Shown here in pieces: positions 1 to 6,288 of a stretch of 6,288 nt of DNA; positions within the stretch are counted from its first letter, which is position 1, and every line of letters begins with the position of its first letter. Source of the stretch: an uncultured Coriobacteriales bacterium (GTDB lineage Bacteria > Actinomycetota > Coriobacteriia > Coriobacteriales > Atopobiaceae); assembly GCA_946530775.1 (NCBI GenBank), contig CAMNAH010000072.1, positions 1 to 6,288 on the forward strand. Reading direction: 5' to 3'. A program made the position numbers and the translations under genes. The notes under the pieces were generated by a model. That model searched no databases. It saw only the letters and a list, made by a program, of their open reading frames with translations, and was not told the origin of the DNA.

Positions 1-506
1 AGATCATCGGTCTGCGCATCGCAATCGCCAAGCGCGGCGTTCTCATCTTTGCCTATTATACGCAGCTGTCGAACATCGTGACGCTCATATCGTCGGCCGC
101 CTTCCTTGTGCTCGGCTCCGCAGCGGCCCCCGTTCGCTATCTGAGCTCGTGCATGCTCGTCATGACCTTTCTGATCACCGTGTGCGTGCTGGTCCCTCTG
201 GGCGGCGACTTCAAGAGGCTCATGCTGCAGGAAAACGGCCTCTACCACCACACGCTCTGCCCGATCATATCGGTCGCATCGTACGTGCTCTGGGAGCCCC
301 ATGCGTCTATGCCCATGATTCCGGTGATCATCACGATGGTCTACGGCTTCACGATGCTCGGCCTCAACGCGGCACGCAAGGTAGATGGCCCATACCCCTT
401 CTTCAGGGTGTACGAGCAGAGCAAGCTCGCCACAGTGCTCTGGACAGCGGCGCTCATCGCCATCATCGCGGCTATCTCGTTGGGCGTTTCGGCGCTGGCG
501 GGATAA
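1..506 (+). CDS. Multi-pass membrane protein, 5' end missing (uncharacterised family)
   Basis: The reading frame is open from base 3 to the TAA at 504-506, so 167 residues are visible and the start lies upstream of the window. The internal GTG at 78 is not a convincing start, because the hydrophobic frame runs on before it. About five membrane segments can be seen. The first follows a YYTQLSN motif, the next covers the YLSSCMLVMTF stretch, then one around HHTLCPIISVASYVLW, one around MIPVIITMVYGFTML, and a last one at the C-terminus. Between the fourth and fifth lies a soluble loop, VDGPYPFFRVYEQS. I recall the combination of YYTxLSN, a HH pair and VDGPYPF-x-x-VY from small uncharacterised membrane proteins of Firmicutes, but I cannot name a function. 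No catalytic motif is evident. It converges on the minus-strand gene that follows, 53 bp away. Confidence 0.8.
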   Translation, partial: IIGLRIAIAKRGVLIFAYYTQLSNIVTLISSAAFLVLGSAAAPVRYLSSCMLVMTFLITVCVLVPLGGDFKRLMLQENGLYHHTLCPIISVASYVLWEPHASMPMIPVIITMVYGFTMLGLNAARKVDGPYPFFRVYEQSKLATVLWTAALIAIIAAISLGVSALAG

Positions 507-510
507 GGAA

Positions 511-533
511 AGGGGCCCCGAGAAGGAGCCCCT
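511..533 (-). terminator. Intrinsic terminator between convergent genes (minus-strand polarity)
   Basis: Read on the minus strand, AGGGGCTCC and GGGGCCCCT form a 9-bp stem (one G-U pair) around a TTCTC loop, followed directly by TTTCCTT. It lies 26 bp after the stop of the minus-strand coiled-coil gene. On the plus strand the same stem has an A-C mismatch and is followed by TGTGCC with no T-run. It therefore probably ends the minus-strand transcript and only weakly the plus-strand one. Confidence 0.75.
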
Positions 534-559
534 GTGCCAAACATGCTGCGTGAGTTCGC

Positions 560-1882
560 TTACTTGGGCCCGAAGATGAGCCAGAGGATGACGATCAGGA
601 GGATCACTGCGCCGGCGATGACGCCGATGAAGAGGAAGCGCTTGCCGCGCGTGCTCTCGCGCAGGCTCTTCTCGGAGGTGGCGAGCTCCTGGATATGCGC
701 CTGCTGGGCCTCGATGGCGGCCTTCTGCTGGTTCACGGATGCGAGAAGCGCCTCGGTGACCTCGGGCGTGGAATGGATCTCGTTGGCCTCGTCGAGAAGG
801 CCCTTGGCCTCGGTGATGCGATCCTCGGCACCGCGCAGCACATCCTCGGCTTCATCGATGCCCGCCACGCGGTTGTCGATCTCGCGCTGGAGCGCCTGCT
901 CCTTCTGCATGCACTCCTTGTGCAGGCGGTCGTATTCGGCACGGCGCTCTTCGGCCTCGTTCTTGGCGGTCTCGTAATCGTTCTCGGCGGTCTCGAGCGT
1001 CTGGCGCAGTGTGAAGAGCTGCTGCTGGGCGGCATCGACGGCGTACTGCGAGTCAAGCGTGACCGTCTGGATATCCGCACGCGCGGCCTCGACCGAAGCG
1101 GTCTCCTGCGCCACCTCGCCCCTGAGGTCGAAGATGGCGGAAAGGGCGGAGCCGGGATTATCCTGCAGCGCCTTGAGATCCTCCTGCACCTTGCGCAGGC
1201 GCTCCTGGGCGCTGTCGAGCGCACGGTTCGCGGAGGCGATGCTCTGCTCACGTCTGCGCGCGGCCTCATCTGCCTGCGACTCGGCGTCCTTCACGGCACG
1301 CCGCGCATCGCCGAGGATGCGGCTCGTGTCGTCGGCGCGGCTGCGCGTGGACTCGACGAGCGTCTTGTGGGGGCGCAGCATCTGCTCGTTCTCAGCCTTG
1401 AGGGACGAGAGCTGGTTGTTGAGGTTGTCGCGCTCCTGCGAGAGCGCCTCGATGGTAGCGGTTGCATTGTCCGCCACGCCCTGGGCGTCTTGCAGCTCGG
1501 CCGTCTCAGCCGAGACGATCCTCGTGTAGTTCGTTTCGATATCGAGGCGATGGTCGAGCTCGGCCTTGTCCTGATCGAAGGCGTTCTGCATCTCGCGCAG
1601 CTGAGCGCGTGCGCCCGAGTGCTCGCGGGAGGCGGCGGCCACGTTCTTCAGTGCCGAGAAGCCCTCTGCCATGGCCGCGCTCGCGTTGCGCGCGGCTCCT
1701 GCGGCAGCGCCGCCGGCGCGGGCGAGCGTCTGCTGCATGCTCGAGGTGGAATCTGCAGGAGCCTGATCTGCTTCGGGCTGCGGATCGGCATAAGGATGGT
1801 CGAAGTCAGGCAGATCGTCGAAAATCGGCTCCGGGTCTGGATAACCGAATGCATCGTCTCTGGGTTCGAATTCGTCAGCCAC
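560..1882 (-). CDS. Long coiled-coil protein with C-terminal membrane anchor
   Basis: 440 residues, unknown function. The start is GTG at 1882-1880, preceded by AGAAGGAG (1889-1896) at 6-nt spacing. An ATG at 1887-1885 is out of frame. Residues 1-45 are acidic and rich in Pro, Asp and aromatic residues, so probably disordered. Residues 52-85 are Ala/Gly-rich. Residues 88-405 are almost pure charged heptad-like helix with very few prolines, with likely breaks at RPHK (170-173), NPGS (242-245) and HSTPE (370-374). Residues 416-437 form one hydrophobic helix after a GKR stop and leave only three residues after it. There is no N-terminal signal peptide. This layout implies a tail-anchored protein with a long cytoplasmic rod, if insertion is N-in. 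Such rods usually have structural, envelope or division-related roles, but nothing here identifies one. It is divergent from ptsH and convergent with the upstream membrane gene. Confidence 0.87.
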   Translation of the reverse strand: MADEFEPRDDAFGYPDPEPIFDDLPDFDHPYADPQPEADQAPADSTSSMQQTLARAGGAAAGAARNASAAMAEGFSALKNVAAASREHSGARAQLREMQNAFDQDKAELDHRLDIETNYTRIVSAETAELQDAQGVADNATATIEALSQERDNLNNQLSSLKAENEQMLRPHKTLVESTRSRADDTSRILGDARRAVKDAESQADEAARRREQSIASANRALDSAQERLRKVQEDLKALQDNPGSALSAIFDLRGEVAQETASVEAARADIQTVTLDSQYAVDAAQQQLFTLRQTLETAENDYETAKNEAEERRAEYDRLHKECMQKEQALQREIDNRVAGIDEAEDVLRGAEDRITEAKGLLDEANEIHSTPEVTEALLASVNQQKAAIEAQQAHIQELATSEKSLRESTRGKRFLFIGVIAGAVILLIVILWLIFGPK

Positions 1883-1910
1883 GTCATGCTCCTTCTCGTG
1901 AAAAGACCAC

Positions 1911-1921
1911 TCACATTGTGA
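1911..1921. promoter_or_regulatory. 11-bp perfect palindrome TCACATTGTGA
   Basis: TCACA and TGTGA flank a single T and form a perfect dyad in the 5' region of the minus-strand coiled-coil gene, 29 bp upstream of its GTG. It could be an operator half of the divergent control region. The arms are in the opposite order to a CRP site (TGTGA-N6-TCACA), so CRP is not implied. Confidence 0.3.
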
Positions 1922-1933
1922 ACCATTCCGTCT

Positions 1934-1962
1934 ACATAAGTTGAGTTTGAATCCAATCGCAA
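1934..1962 (-). promoter_or_regulatory. Weak promoter candidate for the coiled-coil gene
   Basis: On the minus strand TTGCGA (1962-1957) and TTATGT (1939-1934) are 17 bp apart. The -35 matches four of six consensus bases and the -10 is poor. It would give a leader of about 45 nt. The alternating TA run at 1971-1978 is an alternative -10 on this strand, but it lacks a -35. Confidence 0.25.
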
Positions 1963-1976
1963 TGATTGGGTATATA
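1947..1976 (+). promoter_or_regulatory. Upstream promoter candidate for ptsH with palindromic spacer
   Basis: TTGAAT (1947-1952) and TATATA (1971-1976) are separated by 18 bp. The spacer is nearly filled by an inverted repeat: CCAATC at 1953-1958 and GATTGG at 1964-1969, around GCAAT. An activator or repressor bound there would sit directly between the two hexamers. Transcription would start near 1983, giving a leader of about 63 nt that holds the second inverted repeat (1993-2020). Confidence 0.45.
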
Positions 1977-1987
1977 TAGACTCGGTT

Positions 1988-2017
1988 TTGGTAGGATTAT
2001 TTCGGTTGGGGGATAAT
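1988..2017 (+). promoter_or_regulatory. Proximal promoter candidate for ptsH
   Basis: TTGGTA (1988-1993) and GATAAT (2012-2017) are separated by 18 bp. The -10 matches five of six consensus bases and the -35 four of six. The start would fall near 2024, about 22 nt before the ptsH ATG. The hexamers overlap the arms of a perfect 8-bp inverted repeat, AGGATTAT (1993-2000) and ATAATCCT (2013-2020). Confidence 0.4.
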
Positions 2018-2020
2018 CCT
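1993..2020. promoter_or_regulatory. 8-bp inverted repeat, possible operator of ptsH
   Basis: AGGATTAT (1993-2000) and ATAATCCT (2013-2020) are exact reverse complements with a 12-bp gap. Their centres are 20 bp apart, about two helical turns, which suits a dimeric DNA-binding protein. The right arm covers the -10 of the proximal ptsH promoter candidate. If transcription begins further upstream, the same repeat could fold as a leader hairpin. Confidence 0.4.
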
Positions 2021-2045
2021 GCCCCGGAGAGTGAGGAGTTCACTT

Positions 2046-3556
<1,511 letters not shown>

Positions 3557-3574
3557 CTTCTCTCCGTTTTTGCC

Positions 3575-3757
3575 GTGGCACCGAGAAGCTCTCGTCCACG
3601 CGGGCGTGGCACCGAGAAGGCTTCGTCCACGTTGCGTGGTACCGAGAGGGCCCTGTCCACGTTGGCGTGGCGCGGAGAAGGTCTCGTCCACAAAGGCGGG
3701 CGTGTACGGAGGCCTCTCGGTACCATGGCGGCCTGGCACGGAGAAGCCCTCGTCCAC
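3575..3757. repeat. Tandem array of six ~25-bp imperfect palindromes
   Basis: Copies lie at 3575-3599, 3606-3630, 3636-3660, 3667-3691, 3702-3726 and 3733-3757, with gaps of 5-10 bp and a period near 31 bp. A typical copy opens with GTGGCACCGAGAAG and closes with TCGTCCAC. GTGG and CCAC pair, and in several copies an inner CGAGA/TCTCG or GAG/CTC stem pairs too, so each copy can form a hairpin. The fifth copy fits better in reverse orientation (TGGTACCGAGAGG on the minus strand). Gaps after copies 1-3 are GC-rich (GCGGGC, GTTGC, GTTGGC). The array starts 19 bp after the tgt stop. The gaps are far too short for CRISPR spacers and no transposase is near. It could be a protein-binding array, a run of structured RNA in the tgt 3' end, or an intergenic repeat family. 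Reading frames through it are products of the period and are not taken as genes. Confidence 0.88.
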
Positions 3758-3810
3758 GTTGCAGGTCAGGCGCCTTCCCTCTTTCAACGGTCCATCCAGA
3801 AGCCGCAGCA

Positions 3811-3838
3811 TTCACAAACGACCTCTCTCGCTTATAAA
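3811..3838 (+). promoter_or_regulatory. Distal promoter candidate for recJ
   Basis: TTCACA (3811-3816) and TATAAA (3833-3838) are 16 bp apart, each one mismatch from consensus. Transcription would start near 3845, giving a leader of about 200 nt before the recJ ATG. Confidence 0.4.
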
Positions 3839-3892
3839 CCACGCTCGCCAAACATACTCGGGGTCAGCGAACATTTGTGTCCACCATGTGCG

Positions 3893-3898
3893 TATAAT
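3893..3898 (+). promoter_or_regulatory. Proximal recJ promoter, consensus -10 TATAAT
   Basis: An exact TATAAT in otherwise GC-rich DNA is a good -10 box. No clear -35 sits 16-18 bp upstream (AACATT at 3870-3875). A TG lies two bases before the box, one short of the classic extended -10 spacing. The start would be near 3905, leaving a leader of about 140 nt. Confidence 0.5.
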
Positions 3899-3937
3899 TG
3901 ACGGTGATAAACAGAGAAGGGGCTCAGCCCCGTCACC
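3899..3937 (+). other. GC-rich hairpin in the recJ leader
   Basis: GGGGC (3919-3923) and GCCCC (3927-3931) form a 5-bp stem with a UCA loop. Outside it, GGTGA (3903-3907) can pair with TCACC (3933-3937), or TGACG (3899-3903) with CGTCA (3931-3935), as alternative outer stems. No T-run follows, so it is not a normal intrinsic terminator. I could not match it to a known riboswitch. Confidence 0.35.
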
Positions 3938-4020
3938 TTCGCGTGATTCGATTATGAAAAGGCAGAACGCACCATGGCCGCAATCTGGTCTTATCCGTTG
4001 CATACGGCTGTCTCGCGCAT

Positions 4021-4044
4021 ACGCCCCCGCATAAGGGGGTGCGT
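4021..4044 (+). promoter_or_regulatory. Hairpin enclosing the recJ ribosome binding site
   Basis: ACGCCCCC (4021-4028) pairs with GGGG (4036-4039) and GCGT (4041-4044) across one bulged T, making an 8-bp, nearly all-GC stem with a GCATAAG loop. The ribosome binding site AAGGGGG (4033-4039) lies in the loop and 3' arm, 8 nt before the recJ ATG at 4048. In mRNA this should hide the site and reduce initiation unless it is melted. Confidence 0.5.
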
Positions 4045-4047
4045 CTG

Positions 4048-6288
4048 ATGGCGCATCTGGCATCCTCAAGGCGTTGGGAACTCCTCGAGCAGCATCGCGA
4101 TATCGAAACGAGGCTCAAGCGCGAGCTTGGGGTGAGCACGCTTGTCGCCCGCGTTCTCGCAGCGCGCGGCATATCAGATGTCGAGGAGGCGCGGGCGTTC
4201 CTCACACCCTCGCTCGAGCGCGATTGGGCAGACCCGCTCGATATTCCCGGCATGGCCGTGGTCGCCGACCGCGTCGAGTCGGCGCTGCGCAACCACGAGA
4301 CCATCGCCGTCTTCGGAGACTTCGATGTCGACGGCATGAGCTCCACGTGCCTGCTCACCCTTGCTCTGCGCGAGCTGGGCGGGGCGGTCATGCCCTATAT
4401 CCCGCACCGGTTCGGCGAGGGCTACGGGCTCTCGCAGGACGCCTTGAACCGCGTCATCTCCGACTGCAACCCGCGCTTGGTCATCACGGTCGATAACGGC
4501 ATCGCCGCCGCGAACGAGGTCGAATGGCTGCTCGCGCAGGGCGTCGATGTGGTCATCACAGACCACCACGAGCCGGGCGACCTCGTTCCCAAGGGCGTGC
4601 CCGTCACCGATCCCAAGCTGCTCGAGACAAGTCCCTCGCGTGAGCTTGCGGGAGCCGGCGTCGCCCTCAAGCTTGTCGATGAGCTGGGTCGCCGCATGGG
4701 CATGCCCGATCTCTGGCGCCGCTACCTCGATGTGGCAACGCTGGGCACCCTTTCCGACATGATGCTGCTCACGCCCGAGAACCGCGCACTCGTGAGCGAG
4801 GGCATCGCCCAGATGCGTGCCACCACGCGCCCGGGCATCATCGCGCTCGCGGCCATCGCAGGCACCGATCTTGCTTCCATCACGGCCGACTCGCTGCCGT
4901 TTTCCATCATTCCGCGACTCAACGCTGCAGGGCGTATGGGCACCACCGACATAGCGTTCGACCTGCTTCTCACCGATGATCCCGAAGAGGCCACCATGCT
5001 CGCGGGCAAGCTGGAGGAGATCAACACCCAGCGCCGCGAGATCGAGTCGGTCCTCTCCGAGGAGGCGCTCGCCAAGGTCGAGAAGAGCTATACGGGCGGA
5101 CGTGTGGTCGTTGTGGGCGGCGAGGGCTGGCACGAGGGCGTCAAGGGCATCGTGGCCAGCCGCATCGTGAACCGCTATCACGTGCCTGCGCTCCTCTTCA
5201 CCATCTCCGATGGCATCGCGCGCGGCAGCGGCCGCTCGATCGGCCATGTGGACCTGTTCCATGCTGTCGAGCAGTGCTCCGACATGCTTGTGCGCTTCGG
5301 AGGCCATTCCGGCGCCGTGGGCGTTACCGTCGAGGCAGACCGCCTTGACGAGCTCAGGAGTCGCCTCGAGAAGATCCTCTCCGAGCTCCCCGATGAGGAG
5401 TTCGTCGATTCCGGCGAGGTCACCGCTCTCGTAACACTCGACGAGCTCACCGTTGATTCCATCGCCTCGCTCGACTGCCTGCAGCCGTTCGGTCAGGGCA
5501 ATAAGAAACCGCTGTTCGGCGTTTGCGATGTGGGCATGGTGAATCGCTCGAGCGTGGGCTATGGCGGCACGCATCTGCGCTTCACGGCAACCGACGGCTC
5601 ATCGTCCATTCCCGCCATCATGTTCCGTGCGCCCGAGATCGACCAGCTCATCGCCTGCGAAGGCGATTGCGACATCGTGTTCGATGCCGTCAACGAGACC
5701 TGGCAGGGGCGCACCAAGCCCAAGCTCATGGTGCGCGACATCCTCGTTCACGACCAGCGCGATCAAACGCTTCCCGCGGCGTCAGGCCGCTCCCTCTCCG
5801 ACGAGCTTTTCGACAAGGCCTCCGAGATTCTTGCGCGCGATGAGTACGCGTCCATCGCAGACGAGAAGCGCTTCATGACCAAGATCGTGGGCGTATCGTT
5901 CGAGGGCAGGCAGGATATCGTGTGCCAGCTTGCCGAAGGTGCGCCGCTCACGATTGCTCGCCAGCCCGAGAACGCCTACGATCCCAACGCAATTGCCGTG
6001 CTCACCGAGACGGGCGAGCAGGTCGGCTTCCTCCGCAGGCAGATCGCCCGCGCCATCGCGCCGCTCTGCGATGCGGGACGAAGCTACAGCGCGCGCGTCA
6101 TGCAGGTCACGGGCGGCGAGGACGGCCGATCGTGGGGCGTGAACATCGAGGTTATCCGCGATGATGCGGAGCAGGTATCCACACGCGACAAGGCAGAGGC
6201 GCTCGCCGAGCGCGCTCGGCTTGCGGCGCTCGGCCCGCAGGAGCTCTCCGAGGAGCTCAGGCGCCGCATGATCGGCGATAACTCGCTC
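4048..6288 (+). CDS. recJ: Single-stranded-DNA-specific exonuclease RecJ with HIRAN domain, 3' end missing
   Basis: RecJ degrades single-stranded DNA 5' to 3' in recombination and mismatch or base-excision repair. The ATG at 4048 follows AAGGGGG at 8-nt spacing. A GTG at 4039 is in frame but overlaps that site. 747 residues are visible with no stop, so the gene runs off the window. The DHH nuclease core is complete: GDFDVDG (Asp91, Asp93, Asp95; usually GDYDVDG), TVDNG (Asp149), TDHH (172-174), a LSD motif (Asp237) and NAAGRM (292-297). The DHHA1 part follows with GWHEGVKGIVASR (Trp361), RGSGRS (392-397) and GGHSGAVG (418-425). An OB-fold DNA-binding part starts near LQPFGQGNKKP (478-488) and runs to about 570. 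Residues 610-702 are a HIRAN domain, then a charged helical stretch reaches the window end. All expected metal-binding residues are present, so it should be active. Confidence 0.96.
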   Translation, partial: MAHLASSRRWELLEQHRDIETRLKRELGVSTLVARVLAARGISDVEEARAFLTPSLERDWADPLDIPGMAVVADRVESALRNHETIAVFGDFDVDGMSSTCLLTLALRELGGAVMPYIPHRFGEGYGLSQDALNRVISDCNPRLVITVDNGIAAANEVEWLLAQGVDVVITDHHEPGDLVPKGVPVTDPKLLETSPSRELAGAGVALKLVDELGRRMGMPDLWRRYLDVATLGTLSDMMLLTPENRALVSEGIAQMRATTRPGIIALAAIAGTDLASITADSLPFSIIPRLNAAGRMGTTDIAFDLLLTDDPEEATMLAGKLEEINTQRREIESVLSEEALAKVEKSYTGGRVVVVGGEGWHEGVKGIVASRIVNRYHVPALLFTISDGIARGSGRSIGHVDLFHAVEQCSDMLVRFGGHSGAVGVTVEADRLDELRSRLEKILSELPDEEFVDSGEVTALVTLDELTVDSIASLDCLQPFGQGNKKPLFGVCDVGMVNRSSVGYGGTHLRFTATDGSSSIPAIMFRAPEIDQLIACEGDCDIVFDAVNETWQGRTKPKLMVRDILVHDQRDQTLPAASGRSLSDELFDKASEILARDEYASIADEKRFMTKIVGVSFEGRQDIVCQLAEGAPLTIARQPENAYDPNAIAVLTETGEQVGFLRRQIARAIAPLCDAGRSYSARVMQVTGGEDGRSWGVNIEVIRDDAEQVSTRDKAEALAERARLAALGPQELSEELRRRMIGDNSL
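5875..6153 (+). other. HIRAN domain within RecJ (residues ~610-702)
   Basis: The segment opens with KIVGVSFEGRQ (612-622) and continues with IARQPENAYDPNAIAV (636-651), GEQVGFLRRQIARAIAPL (656-673) and a closing VTGGEDG then GVNIEV. These match the HIRAN pattern known from HLTF and Rad5. In HLTF the Tyr-Asp of NPYDKNAI contacts the 3' end of single-stranded DNA; here Tyr644-Asp645 occupy that place. The domain is joined to the RecJ core by a linker of about 40 residues. Confidence 0.85.

Larger units (their letters stand above)
3758..4047. other. Gene-free recJ upstream region
   Basis: After the palindrome array this stretch holds no convincing gene. It contains two promoter candidates (3811-3838 and 3893-3898), a GC hairpin (3899-3937), a 26-codon open frame without a ribosome binding site (3954-4034), and a hairpin over the recJ ribosome binding site (4021-4044). 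The segment 3758-3810 shows nothing I can interpret. Confidence 0.6.

Noticed and set aside
518..526. CCGAGAAGG shared between the terminator and the repeat array
   Set aside because: GAGAAGG-type strings occur several times in this window, including inside coding DNA, so a 9-base match is not evidence that the terminator derives from the repeat.
695..1921. Long plus-strand open frame opposite the coiled-coil gene
   Set aside because: It is a shadow. The minus strand has the Shine-Dalgarno site, a coherent coiled-coil and anchor, and a terminator. The plus-strand translation is low-complexity Leu/Arg/Gly with no motif.
1911..1921. CRP binding site
   Set aside because: The half-sites are in inverted order with a 1-bp gap, unlike TGTGA-N6-TCACA.
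2031..2045. GTG start for HPr five codons upstream
   Set aside because: It lies before GAGGAG, the ribosome binding site of the ATG at 2046, and would displace His15 from its standard position.
3575..3757. CRISPR array
   Set aside because: The gaps between repeats are 5-10 bp, similar in sequence and not unique spacers, one repeat is inverted, and no cas gene is present.
4174..5574. Long minus-strand open frame inside recJ
   Set aside because: It lies opposite a RecJ frame with all family motifs; the long antisense frame follows from GC-rich codon bias.

Overview
The window reads as chromosomal DNA from a high-GC, Gram-positive-type bacterium. The best guess is the class Coriobacteriia (Collinsella/Olsenella-like gut actinobacteria). 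The reasons are strong GC-ending codon use, an HPr that mixes Firmicutes-like (KSIM) and actinobacterial-like (PVNA) features, and a membrane protein of a type I otherwise associate with Firmicutes. The assignment is inferred from sequence feel, not from a search.

Layout. (1) 1-506, +: the 3' part of a multi-pass membrane protein of unknown function. (2) 511-533: a hairpin between convergent genes that works best as a terminator for the minus-strand gene. (3) 560-1882, -: a 440-residue coiled-coil protein with one C-terminal membrane anchor. (4) 1883-2045: a divergent control region with two promoter candidates, each with an inverted repeat in its spacer, plus a small palindrome. (5) 2046-2318, +: ptsH (HPr). 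(6) 2353-2390: a very good intrinsic terminator. (7) 2420-3556, +: tgt (tRNA-guanine transglycosylase), whose start lies only 30 bp after that terminator. (8) 3575-3757: a tandem array of six roughly 25-bp imperfect palindromes at about 31-bp spacing, one copy inverted. (9) 3758-4047: the recJ leader, with promoter candidates, a GC hairpin, and a second hairpin that buries the recJ ribosome binding site. (10) 4048 to the window end, +: recJ, open at the 3' end, with a HIRAN domain after the normal RecJ core.

The genes do not form one pathway. HPr is a sugar-transport phosphocarrier, Tgt modifies tRNA wobble guanine, and RecJ is a single-strand 5'-3' exonuclease for DNA repair. The points most worth following are the RecJ-HIRAN architecture (and whatever follows it beyond the window), the palindrome array between tgt and recJ, and the apparent structural control of recJ translation and of tgt transcription.
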